Positions 36,590 through 47,990 of a stretch of 64,000 nucleotides of DNA are shown piece by piece; positions within the stretch are counted from its first letter, which is position 1; each line of letters begins with the position of its first letter. Source of the stretch: Meconema thalassinum (Eukaryota > Arthropoda > Insecta > Orthoptera > Tettigoniidae). The stretch lies in NCBI GenBank assembly GCA_946902985.2, contig OX336397.1:191460813-191524812 (forward strand). Reading direction: 5' to 3'. The notes beneath the pieces were generated by a model, which saw only the letters and a list, made by a program, of their open reading frames with translations, did not search any database and was not told the origin of the DNA. A program made the translations under genes and the position numbers.

Positions 36590-37706
36590 GGGCTGTAGTT
36601 CTCCACAGTGACTGCTGGCTTCTCCAAGAGCTAGCATCAGCAGTTTAGTTGGCAGCACTGTGTCCTTGACAGGGTGAATCCCACACGTGTGGGCTGTAGT
36701 TCTCCGCAGTGACTGCCGGCTCCTGCCAGAGCTAGCATCAGCAGTTAAGTTGGCAGCACTGTGTCCTTCACAGGGTGAATCCCACTCGTGTGGACTGTAG
36801 TTTTCCATAGTGACTGCCAGCTTCACCCAGAGCTAGCATCAGCAGTTTAGTTGGCAGCACTGTGTCCCTGACAGGGTGAATCCCACACGAGTGGGCTGTA
36901 GTTCTCCACAGTGACTGCCGGCTCCTCCAATAGCTAGCATTAGCAGTTTAGTTGGCAGCATTGTGTCCTTGACAGGGTGAATCCCACACAAGTGGGGTGT
37001 AGTTCTCCACAGTGACTGCCGGCTCCTACAAGAGCTAGCATCAGCAGTTTTGTTGGCAGCACTGTGTCCTTGACATGGTGAATCCCACACGTGTGGGCTG
37101 TAGTTCTCTACAGTGACTGCCGGCTCCTCCCAGAGCTAGCATCAGAAGTTTAGTTGTCAGCACTGTGTCCTTGGCAGGGTGAATCCCACAGTTGTGGGCT
37201 GTAGTTCTCCGCAGTGACTGCCAGCTTCTTCCAGAGCTAATATCAGCAGTTTGGTTGGCAGCACTGTGTCCTTGACAGGGTGAATCCCAGACGTGTGGGC
37301 TGTAGTTCTCCGCAGTGACTGCCGGCTTCTGCCAGAGCTAGCATCAGCAGTTTAGTTGGCAGCAATGTGACCTTGACAGGGTGAATCCCACACGTATGGG
37401 CTGTAGTTCTCCACAGTGACTGCCGGCTCCTCCCAGAGCTAGCATCAGCAGTTTAGTTGGCAGCATTGTGTCCTTCACAGGGTGAATCCCACACGTGTGG
37501 GCTGTAGTTCTCTGCAGTGAGTGCCGGCTCCTGCCAGAGCTAGCATCAGCAGTATATTTGGCAGCACTGTGTCCTTGACAGGGTGAATCCCACAGTGTGG
37601 GCTGTAGTTCTCCGCAGTGACTTCCGGCTTCTCCCAGATCTAATATCAGCAGTTTAGTTGGCAGCACTGTGTCCTTGACAGGGTTAATCCCACACTTGTG
37701 GGCCGT
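36590..37706. repeat. Tandem repeat, about 101-bp unit, 11 copies
   Basis: Each unit contains GGGCTGTAGTTCTCC, GTGACTGCCGGCT, AGCTAGCATCAGCAG and GACAGGGTGAATCCCACAC. Copies start about every 100-101 bases from 36590 to about 37600, with scattered substitutions. Because 101 is not a multiple of three, the reading frame changes from unit to unit, so the open minus-strand frames here are not coding. Confidence 0.92.
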
Positions 37707-38085
37707 AGGCTGTCGAAATAGTCAGTATGTATTGCAATTAGCGAGCGTATTTGTCATCAGCACTTGTAGCATCTGTTCTGAATGGCTGTGGTGAGTACAA
37801 AGTTTACTGTTTGTTTGTTTGTTTTGAAACAAGCGACAGTAGCGCTGCCAACGTAACTCGCAGACTCATGTAGGCACTGCGGAGAACATTTCCTATCGCA
37901 CTGTATAATACAATATGAATTCGGGTACAGTACCGTACAAAAAAAGGTCACTGCAATTATTCATATATAGCTGAATATGTCGTACAACGACTATCTTGAA
38001 ATTACAATGTACGCAAGCAAGTAACACTATATATTTAGAAGATACAATCGGTATATATAACAAGTAGTTCCGTGAAGAACTATAC
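37707..38085. other. Non-coding spacer
   Basis: No feature recognised between the minisatellite and the next repeat element. Confidence 0.4.
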
Positions 38086-39530
38086 AGCCTATTTTCATAT
38101 ATCCTACTCATATTAATCGCCTCTATCAACATACTAAATTTCAGATTGATTGTTGTGATGGATTCGTAGATATTGAGAACCGTCTAAATATTTCTGATGG
38201 TCGCCAGGTTGGACTATTATTTATGTACTATTACATGAAGATTATTGTGTACGTATTGTATTTAGACTTCGATCGCATGATTCGGACACAAGAAGTAAAA
38301 ACGAGATTTTAAAATTTCGCACAGCTACCATCTTGTGGTTATGAAAAGAAGTGAAATAAATTAGATGCCAGTGGATTAACATTTGTATAAGCATTTAACG
38401 TGCAAAGTTTTACTGCACTCGGATGGTAAAATCGCGAGAAACGTTCATTTAAATATTTATACTTCGCGTAGCCGCCATGGTGGATTAGTGCTCACCAGGT
38501 TACTGAAAGTCATATAGGTGAACTTATGTTCATAGCCTCTATGAACATTAAAAAAAATCAGTTTGATTGCTGTAAAATATTCGTAGATATTGAGAACCGT
38601 CAAAATATTTCGGATGCTCGCCATTTTGGATTGTTATATGTATAGGCCATAGAGTTATGTACCATTAAAGGAAAATTATCGCGTAGCTTTATTATTCAAA
38701 CTTTCACTTCGATCCCATGATTACGACACAAGAAATAAAAACTTTATTTTATAATTTTGCCATCTTGAGGTTATGTAAACAATTGAACTAAAATAGATGC
38801 CAGTGCATTACAAAATGTATAATTATTTTCTGTACCACATTTCACTGCGCTCAGATGGTTAAATCACGAGAAATTTCTATTAAAATGTTTCAACTTCGCT
38901 TGGCCGCCATGTTCGTTTTGTACTTAGAAGGTTTTTGAAATTACATCGATATACTTGTAGCAGTGCCCTTTATCACGGTACAAAATTTCAGGGTGATATC
39001 ATAAATAATTTCGGAGATATTGAATGCCAGTGATATATTTCACACAGCCGCCATTTTGAGGTTATGTAAACAATAGAACTAAATTAGACGCCAGTGCATT
39101 ACAATATATACAAACATTTGTTGTACCATGTTTCATTACGTTTGGATGGATAAATCGTGAGAAAAGTCTATTTAAAAATATCAACTTTGCTTGGCCGCCA
39201 TATTAGGTTTGTAGTTACCAGATTTTTGAAAGTCTCATAGGTGAACTTCTAGTAGTTCCCTTTATCACCGTACAAAATTTTCGGGTGATATCGGTAATAG
39301 TTTCGGAGATACTGAATGCTGGTGAAATATTTTGCTCAGCCGCCATGTTGGATTTGAAGGGCACGGTCGGGGTCGGCCAGAATGGTGCTATGATTTTACC
39401 GAGTTTCATTGAAGTCGCTCCAGCTGTTAATAATTTATTAGTAGGGGACACACACACACGCACACACAGACAGACACACGGACAAAGGGTGATCCCATAA
39501 GCCTATTTTTTCATAAAATGAAAATAGGCT
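38086..39530. mobile_element. Non-coding repeat element with short TIR-like ends
   Basis: It begins AGCCTATTTTCAT (38086-38098) and ends ATGAAAATAGGCT (39518-39530), the inverted counterpart. Inside are four divergent units 290-430 bp apart, each with a motif of the kind TCGTAGATATTGAGAACCG or TTTCGGAGATATTGAATGCC followed by a CGCCAT stretch. A CA/CAGA-rich microsatellite lies at about 39447-39482. A second copy of the body, invaded by other elements, lies at 62216-64000. No coding frame. The terminal repeats are short and no TSD was found, so the class is uncertain. Confidence 0.5.
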
Positions 39531-39954
39531 AAAAATCACTATACGTGATAGTTTGTCTGTCTGTCTGTCTGTATGCCTCCTAAGCGTTCATATACAATTC
39601 ATCCGATTGCGATGAAACTTGGGTGAGTTTTTGTGTGCACTCCAGGGAAGGTTTCTAATTACAAATTATTCATGTAACACAAAAGGGCGAGGGACTTAAC
39701 AGGAAAAATTAAATCCCACAGTAACCCAATTGCACAGTCTGTATACTTATGACACCGCAATGCCTTGTGAGAGAATGGCTTGCTGATTCATCGCCAGGTG
39801 TCCAGCTGTCACAACACAGCTCCAGAAGCGGGCCATACACTTTCCGGTAAGCCTGTCAGTTACGACTGAACAGTTCACCGGACGCTGTCCGCCGGTTGAA
39901 CTGAAGACCCCATACACCGTCAGTTGAAAATAGACCGGTATTAGCACTCGGCGT

Positions 39955-40150
39955 CCATTTTGTAAGTTATCTCAACCTAAATTGCATTTTGTAAGTGTTC
40001 TCAACCAAAATTGCATTTTCTAAGTGTTCTCAATATAAATTGCATTTTGTAAGCATTTTGAATCTAAACTGCATTTTGTAAGTACTTTGAATCTAAACTG
40101 CATTTTGTAAGTATTTTGAATCTAACTTGCCTCTTTGTGAGTTTTTTGAA
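39955..40150. repeat. Minisatellite, left part (about 30-bp unit)
   Basis: Divergent repeats of the type GCATTTTGTAAGTATTTTGA followed by ATCTAAACT. The array stops where a SINE begins at about 40150 and resumes at about 40675. Confidence 0.85.
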
Positions 40151-40670
40151 TAAGCGGCTTCGGTGGCGTAGTAGCTAGCATGCTGAGCTTCTATGCCCAA
40201 GGTCGCGGGTTCAAATCCGGCTGAAACTGTCGGATTCGTTAAGAGCGTTAAAAATCCCTCAGTAGCCTATGCCTTCCTTCGGAGGGGAAGTAAAGCCGGC
40301 GGTCCCATGTCATAGGTTTATGGCATGATAAAGAACCTTCCACTCATTACACCTGTGTGAAGCTAAATTATAAGTTATCTTTGAGTAACGCTCTTAGGTT
40401 CCAACGTTCGTTGGAAGGAGCTGACTGCGGTGGCATCTAGTAACAATGTGCAGAACTAGTTGGTCGTTGATAGTGTCGTTTGGTAGCAAAAGTTTGAACT
40501 ACTTGAAAATCGAATGTATGCAGTTTTTACTTGAATTAAAACCAGATAACACACACTAATACAGCCTTCGCAATTAACACCGGTTATCAGAAAGATTCTA
40601 CCCACACCCAAAGTACACGGGGCTACATGACCGTGTTGTCGCCGCCCATATACTTAGGAACCAACCAGTA
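40151..40670 (+). mobile_element. tRNA-derived SINE-like insertion
   Basis: The tRNA-like head has a box-A-like stretch (GTGGCGTAGTAGCTAGCATG) and a perfect box B (GGTTCAAATCC) near 40210. The tail carries AACACACACTAATACAGCC and ACACGGGGCTACATGACC, which recur in the SINEs at 47615-47990 and 52110-52500. It interrupts the minisatellite. Its far end is approximate. Confidence 0.7.
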
Positions 40671-40674
40671 TTTT

Positions 40675-41110
40675 TAATCTCAATTCCATTTTTTGCGTAT
40701 TTTCTCTCGTCATTCCATTTTGTAAGTCTTTTTTTTTTCGTCTAAATTTACTTTTTGTGAGCATTTTCAATGTAAATTGCTTTTTGTTAGCATTTTCGAT
40801 CTTACTTGCATTTTGTAAGTATTTTCAATCTACATTGCATTTTGTAAGTATTTTGCATCGCGGGTGCCGACATTTTGTGATTGTTTTGAATTTCAATTGC
40901 ATTTTGTTACTATTTTCAACCTCAATCGCATTTTGTAAATATGGTCAATCTACATGGCATTTTGTAAGTCTTTTGAATCTACATTGCATTTTGTGGGTAT
41001 TTCAAATCTAACTTGCATTTTGTAAGTATTTTGAATCTAAACTCCATGTTGTGCGTCTTTTCATCTAAATTCCACTTTGTCAGTCTTTTTCCTTTGACTT
41101 GCCTTTTGTG
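40675..41110. repeat. Minisatellite, right part
   Basis: Continuation of the GCATTTTGTAAGTATTTTGA-type array after the SINE. Units are more diverged towards the right end. Confidence 0.82.
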
Positions 41111-41149
41111 AGTGCTTTCAGTTCCATTTCCTTCGTGTTTTCAGTCTAC

Positions 41150-41250
41150 CTTGGTTTCCATTTCATTGTCATTTTCGTCATCACCCAGACCATCAGAGGC
41201 CGATAACCTCGATGTTAGGCCCCTTAAAACAACAATTATCATCATCAACC
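41150..41250 (+). repeat. SINE 3'-end fragment
   Basis: Contains GAGGCCGATAACCTCGATGT then a run of CAACAA and ATCATC repeats. It looks like the 3' end of an arthropod tRNA-derived SINE; no head is visible. Confidence 0.45.
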
Positions 41251-41529
41251 TCTATAAACTGATTTTCCTTTTCGAGTGACATTTTTGCGCAAAGGAAGAG
41301 CTCACTTCAACCCCGCAGTGGTCGCACGGCCTATGACCCGTCATTTTATTTCGTAATTGCAGGAAATCCCGCAAGATCATTGAACTGAACTGATATCTAC
41401 CTTTTAAGTAATTACATTCATAATCAGTATTAAAAAAATCTCCTTGAACGTATTTTCGTCATAATTATTTTAAGAAACTTTGTATTTGTTGTTAATTCAT
41501 CTAAGGAGCTTGAAACATGTTAGTTATCA

Positions 41530-41880
41530 GCCCCGTGTAGTTGGGTGTGTGTAGAGCCTGTCTGATAACAATCGTGTTGACCAACTGAAAAGCATCAAAC
41601 TTTCGTTTACTAAGGCAACACTGATAATGGCTTCAAACGATAACCGGTGTTAATTGTGATGGCTGTATTAGTGTGTGTTATTTGTAATTCAGGTAAGGAC
41701 TGCAGACGATCAATTTATAGTAGTTTCTACTTTTGCTACCGTCAACGACACATAACTGCAAACTTGGCTACTAGATGCCACCACAACCAGCACCTGGCAA
41801 CGAACGTTGGGTCTTAATATAGCGTTAATCAAAACTAACCTACAAATTTAGCTTGGCACAATTGTATTGATATGATAAAC
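41530..41880 (-). repeat. Inverted copy of the 40331-40625 SINE body
   Basis: On the minus strand this shows the same ordered motifs as 40331-40625: CAACGTTCGTTG, GGTGGCATCTAGTA, AACACACACTAATACAGCC, AATTAACACCGGTTATC and ACACGGGGCT. With the plus-strand copy it forms an inverted pair about 1 kb apart inside the candidate foldback element. Confidence 0.7.
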
Positions 41881-42299
41881 ATACATATAAACACTGCTCA
41901 TCACGTGTGCAGGCTTCAGGCGGCCTGGCGCCTCACCCCACTCATGTACCGGCTTTCCTGATCTCTCTTCAGGTCAACCGGATAGACAATTGAGTTTTCG
42001 TTCGATCACCGGCCGCCTGTTCAGTCGGAACTGACAGGCCAGCCGGATCCCATTCACGTTCCGGTCGCCGGTTTAGTGTGGACTGTTCAGGCATAACTGA
42101 CAGTCTGGCCGGTACGTGTATGGCCACCTAATTTAAAATAATTATAATAATTTAATGCATGTGTCTCAATGAGGCCTGTAAGATTTCTATCAATCTCTTC
42201 ACACCGATCATCTATTATTTTCATTTTTACCAGTTGGCGTGGGTCAGTGGTAAATTGCAGTTCTTAAAACTAACTCAGACTTGGCTGCCGGTTCAAATA

Positions 42300-43312
42300 C
42301 GGTCATAGCGCGTGAATCGTTTCAAGTCCATTATGCGTTCATATACCATCTCCTATTGCCATGAAACTTGGGTGAGTTGTTGTGTGCATTCCAGGAAAGG
42401 TTTCTGGCTAAGTAAATCCATTTTACAATAGGTAGTGCACGAGTAGATTCAACAAATGAGAGACGGCACGCGAATCGTTTCAAGTCCCTTATGCGTTTAT
42501 ATACCATTCATCCGATTGCTATTAATGTTTAGTGAATTGTTGTGCACACTCCAGGAAAGGCATTTACAGTAGGTTGCGTGCGAGTAAACGTTTTCCGAAT
42601 TAGAAAATCCATTTTACAATTTTTATATTTTTTTTTCAAGAAATGAACTTCGGTGAACATTTGTGCACGCCCCAATGTATTTGGTCTGTTTCTACGCAAG
42701 GACCGGGAACTCCACACGTCTGTCATCATAGGCTTGATCGTCATCCTTGCGATCCCCATTCCTCTCAGATTCACGGAGCTGGAACCCGAGCAGTACGCCA
42801 ACAACCCATTCTCTAGATGCAACGAGTATCAGCCCAAGCCAGCAAAAATATTTGAGACAAGGAAGATGACAAATGTACAAATCTGAATTACCTATATCAG
42901 TTTAAAATTTCACCTTGTCCGTTTAGTAATCGTCTCCTCTATTTTTATCATTAAGGGCAAATGAGCTTGATGTTACGAAATTACAATTCAAACATTTAAT
43001 TGTATTCCATTTTTCTTTCTTTCATAAGCTGGCTGCGTGTTTCAGAGGTAAAGTTCTTGCCTGCTGTCACCAAGGTTGCAGGATTGATCATGACGCAGCC
43101 AGTTTGTATTTGCGCAAATGCGAGGAACCGTGTCAGTAGATTTACTGGCACATTAAATATGTCCTTTGGGCCAACTTCCCGACACCCCGGCGTCTGTAAA
43201 GGCTGCAGTTGTTAAAAGGGAAGTAAACCAATTACTTTAATAATATCTTCATTTCTTTCTATCTGTCTTTGATTGGCATTGCAACGCATGCCGGGTATAG
43301 CTAGTATATCAT
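42300..43312 (-). mobile_element. Minus-strand, decayed copy of the 164-bp-unit repeat family
   Basis: 43266-43310 is the reverse complement of the family start seen at 57660 and 60213 (CTAGCTGTACCCGGCATGCG, then AATGCCAATCAAAG). 42310-42600 holds at least two units in reverse (GCGTTCATATACCAT, GATGAAACTTGGGTGAG, CCAGGAAAGG). The middle is mixed with other sequence, including a possible SINE fragment at about 43020-43215. Confidence 0.5.
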
Positions 43313-44010
43313 TAATATATATGGGCTTTGTATACTAAAGGCTAAAGATCATACCCAGCATAGCCCAGAATTGCAACGCATGCCGGGTATAGCTAGTATA
43401 TCATTTATGCTTTGTATGCTAAAGGCTAAAGATCATACCCAGCATAGCCCAGAATTGCAACGCATGCCAGGTATAGCTACTATATCATTAATATATATAT
43501 GGGCTTTGTATGCTAAAGGCTAAAGATCATACCCAGCATAGCCCAGAATTGCAACGCATGCCGGGTATACCTAGTATATCATTAATATATATGGGCTTTG
43601 TATGCTAAAGGCTAAAGATCATACCCAGCATAGCCCAGAATTGCAACGCATGCCAGGTATAGCTAGTATATCATTAATACATATGGGCTTTGTATGTTAA
43701 AAGCTAAAGATCATACCCAGCATAGCCCAGAATTGCAACGCATGCCGGGTATAGCTAGTATATCATTAATATATATGGGCTTTGTATGTTAAAGGCTAAA
43801 GATCATACCCAGCATAGCCCAGAATTGCAACGCATTCCAGGTATAGCTAGTATATCATTAATACATATGGGCTTTGTATGTTAAAGGCTAAAGATCATAC
43901 CCAGCATAGCCCAGAATTGCAACGCATGCCGGGTATAGCTAGAATATCATAATTGTATATAGGGTTTGTATGCCAAAGGCTAAAGATCACCTACACCATA
44001 GTCCAGATGG
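43281..44010. repeat. Tandem repeat, about 92-bp unit, 8 copies
   Basis: GCAACGCATGCCGGGTATAG starts at 43281, 43373, 43457, 43551, 43643, 43735, 43827 and 43919 (with small variants), mostly 92 bases apart. Each unit also holds GGCTTTGTATGCTAAAGGCT and ATACCCAGCATAGCCCAG. ATACCCAGCAT and ATGCCGGGTAT can pair in 10 of 11 positions, so many units can fold into a hairpin. Confidence 0.92.
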
Positions 44011-45719
44011 TGGCTGAGCATACAATTGAAACATCAAAATCAATAACTCAGGATAAAATTGGGCAATTAACACGATATATTTTACGAAGGGCAAAACATT
44101 TAACATTTTCTCTTGTATTTGTCGCAAGACAATCACTCTGCATATAGCACGCAGTCACCATCTTGAATATATCAGATATTAATATCAGCAATGCGTTACA
44201 GTTACAATGACGAAACGCAGCAAATATTCAGTCTCACAAATAAGGCTCTCTCTGCAGAATGCGTAAGATAATCGATTCCATATATTCAAGATGGAGAATG
44301 GGCGTAGTTTTCTAATGAATCAATCAATTCTTCTCGGCGCAAAAGAGAAATTACAACGAAACTTAGCAAACGGAGAGTCTTTTATAGGATACAACTCTTG
44401 ACGTTAATCACAAATGATGTGTACGAGTCAACGAGGGTAAATAGGCTATTTAGCGACCATGCATGCCTCACCTGAGTGAGAGATTTAACCTACTGTACTC
44501 GGGGAACATCCTGAAAGAGCTTGGCATCACCGAGGATGGACTTGAGAAGGTCTGCTCTGGTGTATTGAGAGCTTCATTCCACATTCGTATGGTGTATCGT
44601 AATGTACTCTAGAGCAAACAATGTACCTATATATTATTATGGATCTGTATGGTCTCCCGGAATGCTGGGCGGATGTCCTTGTGGACATATTTAGTTATGT
44701 ATTTATATATCTATCTATTTAATATGTAGACAATTGGCTGTGGTGTTCCCTAGTACAGCACGGTAGGATCTCAGAGCGTAGTCCTGAATGAGATGCCTCA
44801 TTGTTTGCCTGGCAGCGCTACAGTCGCAATAAGAAGGTATTCCTTGCGCATGTAAGAGAAGATCACACATCTCCCACTTGGTTGGTCAATTCTCGCTGAA
44901 TTTCATTTCAAGCAAGGCATTTCACAACACTCTAAGGCTATTCATATGCCTATGTCTCAAGAATGTAGAAGATAGTCGCTACTATATTCTCTGTCCAACA
45001 GATGGGTGGATGCTTTGAATAAAGCCTACGGGTATGTAGATGATGTAGATAATTAGGAGGGAGATGATGTGGATACCAGTACAGGAACAGCCGCAAATCA
45101 GCCAAGTCCACAAAACCGCAGTGTTAACTCAGTTACAGTTCAGCCTTTAAACTAAGCAACCAACTACAAAAGCTCACCAAGTAGATAAGATATTTTAAAA
45201 GTATCGGTTACTAAGAAAACAGTCGTAGAACGCTATCACATGAATTGTTCGCATCGATACAAGTTAACCAATAATCGGTCACAATACTTACAATAATAAA
45301 TGTTGGCACTCAAAATAGTTATTATTTTATCACCATTTAAACCTGCATGTAAATGTTACACCCTCTGAATCCGTATAGAGGGTATAGAGGGTGGTTTAAA
45401 CTGTCCTCGAGGAGGTGATCCGTAGGATATTAACATCTTATAATAGAATTATTATACCATAGCAGTGACTAACAGTTCAGGACGACCGTGCCACGTATCA
45501 TGCTGTACCGTGCCGTCCCGTTGGGTCAAAATGGAGGCTATCGTGTGCTCGCTAGTCCATATTTTAGGTGAGGATTCAATCAATATAATAATGTAGCACG
45601 TTGTTATTCAACGAGCTACTACAACCAACATTCAATACTCCTTGGAAAGGTCAATGACTATACCCATGTATTTAGGATAAAGTAAGCTATATGTTCTTTA
45701 CTGAACATCTTGTTATACA
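43965..45719. other. Non-coding repeat-derived DNA
   Basis: 43965-44170 is a direct copy of about 45735-45925 (shared GATGGTGGCTGAG, ACACGATATATTTTA, CACGCAGTC, CCATCTTGAATATATCAG). The rest to 45719 holds no gene I can recognise. Confidence 0.5.
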
Positions 45720-46024
45720 TTTGTATTCCAAAGGCTCATCCCCAACATAGCCCAGATGGTGGCTGAGAATACAATTGAAACATCAAAATCAATAACTCAC
45801 GATCCAATTGCGCAAATAACACGATATATTTTATTAAGGGCGAAACATGTAATATTCCTCACTTGTATTTGTCACAAGATTATGACTCTGCATGTAGCAC
45901 GCAGTCGCCATCTTGAATATATCAGCTCACGAGTCGAGCAGCACTGTCCCAACATAACCAATCAAAACCATTCTATTAATACGTCGGTGTCGGAAGAAGA
46001 CAGCGAACACAATTTACAACCACT

Positions 46025-46190
46025 TCTCGTCAGCCTGTTACAAAAAGATATCAGCTCCGTGAAACTGAGAGGAATGTGGATCGCATGGATGACGGTAAAG
46101 CCTATGATGTCAGACGTGTGGTGTTCCCGGTCCTTGCGTAGTAACAGACCAAATACTATGGGGCGTGCACAAATGTTAACCGAAGACTGT
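46025..46190 (-). repeat. Inverted partner of 42640-42795
   Basis: It shares, in opposite orientation, motifs such as GCACAAATGTT, CGGTCCTTGCGTAG and CTGAGAGGAATG with 42640-42795. The two copies lie about 3.2 kb apart and may be ends or fragments of one mobile family. Short similar open frames cross both copies, but the similarity is explained by the DNA repeat. Confidence 0.6.
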
Positions 46191-46199
46191 TGATGAACG

Positions 46200-47150
46200 T
46201 CAACATCTAAAAGAAATACATAGTGAATAATATTGAGCAATAACATTTAGTGTAGTGGTTTATAGTTCATTGCAGTGTTTTATATGTAGAAACAGGTCCA
46301 ACTAACTGTTGAACTAAGCAAACTAATTGATTATTGGTTGGTTAACGGGACAAAAAGACTTTGTCACCAAAGATAGTCGTCCGTTGAAACGATGCATACT
46401 GTATACCCGATACAGTGTGATTTTTAATGTGAAATGAAGAACAAACAAATGTGCTCAGTCCAAGTGAAGTGAATCAACCGTCGCAATTCGCAAACCGCTT
46501 CTTTGTTTTTTTTAATCACAAACTCAATCCTTTTCATAACATTAACGTAATATGATATTTGTTTGTTATAAAATATTACGTCCTGAGGCATATTGTTAAT
46601 AGAAATCTACATAACAATAATGTTACTTTGCTTAACAACTTATAACACTTTCTTCTTACCTTCATTATTTTCATTTTCTATGTTTTATCTTGTTTCTGCA
46701 CCGAAACGTACTCTAAACCTGATTGGGTTTGAGGGTGAAACCATGCAGTTAACGATTTAGTGCAAGCTCGAACCGTCTCCTCCTTTTTTATCCTTCCTTT
46801 TTTTAGTTCCTTATCATAAATACGTTTCATAGCGTCGTTAAAAAAATAGCACAATGCAAGCCACAACTTAAGTTCAGCCACTTAACCGGGAACCACTGTG
46901 GCGACGTACCAACTACACTACTGCTACTACTCTGCTACTGTGCATTGCTGTGGAGTGATGTCGCAGAGGAGGGGGAAGAGGTGGAACGATGAGTCATGGT
47001 CATGCGCTGATTGGGGAACAATGCATGGTATGTCCGGTGGCTGGGTCGGAAGCCCGGCTATCAACAAATACTCATAGAATACCACACAAATGGATGGATA
47101 TATCTTACATACAGATTGCACTGAACGTGACTAGTTTCTAAACACAAGTT
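46200..47150. other. Non-coding DNA
   Basis: No recognisable gene. A 67-codon minus-strand frame (46678-46881) begins at a GTG rather than an ATG and has no family features. Confidence 0.45.
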
Positions 47151-47153
47151 TAG

Positions 47154-47325
47154 ACGCGTAGCTCCGTACAATTGGGGCCCATGATCTAAATTGTATTATC
47201 AAATATGTTTTCTAGTACTACTTTTATTTATTACGTATTTATATTTTTTCTTTTAGGGTTTGGGGCCCCATGACCTCGGGGGTCCCGGGGCGGTTCCCCG
47301 TTTGCCCCATTGTAGCTACGCCCAC
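47154..47325. mobile_element. Possible hAT-type MITE
   Basis: The left end GCGTAGCTCCGTACAATTGG and the right end (inverted) GGCGTAGCTACAATGGGGC are similar. The G/C-rich inner sequence (GGGGCCC, CCGGGGCGG) is of a kind seen next to widespread hAT termini. No clear 8-bp TSD, so this is tentative. Confidence 0.35.
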
Positions 47326-47614
47326 GGTTAACATTCTCTTAGCTTGACCACCCAAAATATGTAAGAATATTAGCATTGGATTCCTGTGCATGACAATGGC
47401 GTTCAGTACCTAGTATTTGTTCTAGGTGATGAATAGCACCCAAATCTATAACGGGTTCTTTACAGCCTAGCTGGAAACTGTTCTCAGTGAGTGAATGACA
47501 GTTTGTAGTTCCAGGAAGAAAGGCATCCATGTTCTCAGCTCCCCTATATCTTGTAGACACACAACTCCCTAGTCTTACCCATTAGGCCTAGATACATGCC
47601 TGGACACAATTCTT

Positions 47615-47990
47615 GTTTGACCACCTCGTTGTGTAGTGGCCAGCATTCTCGGTTCTTGCCCCAGAGATCTGGGTTCGTTTCCTGGCCCTGCCCATAAAAG
47701 TAATTCTGGTCTGAGTGGTGAAACGGGTTACGCTAAGCCTCATGTGACAATCCTGAGGCGAGGTGGATTCGATTCCCACCTAGGCCATCTTGGAAGTGGT
47801 TTACCACGTCTACTGCAGGCAAATGCAGAGATGGTTCCTTATTTAAGACCATGGCTGCCTCCCTCCCAATCCTCACCTTAAGTACAAAGACACACTAATG
47901 CAGTCACCACATTACAACAGGTTATCATAAAAAATACACACACCCAAGTACATGGGTCTCAATGACCACCATGTCCAAGCCCCTCAAATG
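47615..47990 (+). mobile_element. tRNA-derived SINE
   Basis: Contains two box-B-like motifs (GGGTTCGTTTCC and GATTCGATTCC), a body with GGAAGTGGTTTACCACG and GCAAATGCAGAGATGGTTCC, and the family tail (ACACACTAATGCAGTC, CAAGTACATGGGTCTCAATG), ending in a CAACAA-rich stretch. The 52110-52500 SINE has the same layout. No clean TSD seen. Confidence 0.7.

Larger units (their letters stand above)
39829..42128. mobile_element. Candidate foldback/TIR element with minisatellite core
   Basis: The left end GGGCCATACAC at 39829 is mirrored by GTGTATGGCCACC at 42116-42128. The next about 70 bases also match in inverted orientation (left CCTGTCAGTTACGACTGAAC; right, inverted, CTGTCAGTTATGCCTGAAC). The interior is a minisatellite interrupted by SINE-like sequence and an inverted second copy of that sequence. 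No transposase frame and no clear TSD. Confidence 0.5.

Noticed and set aside
36572..37667. Minus-strand open frames with recurring peptide motifs
   Set aside because: They are produced by the 101-bp tandem repeat, whose unit length shifts the frame at every copy.
43281..44010. CRISPR-like array
   Set aside because: The units are 92-bp head-to-tail repeats without unique spacers, in a eukaryotic repeat setting.
46678..46881. 67-codon minus-strand frame
   Set aside because: It needs a GTG start and has no splice context, no similarity that I recognise and no neighbouring exon.
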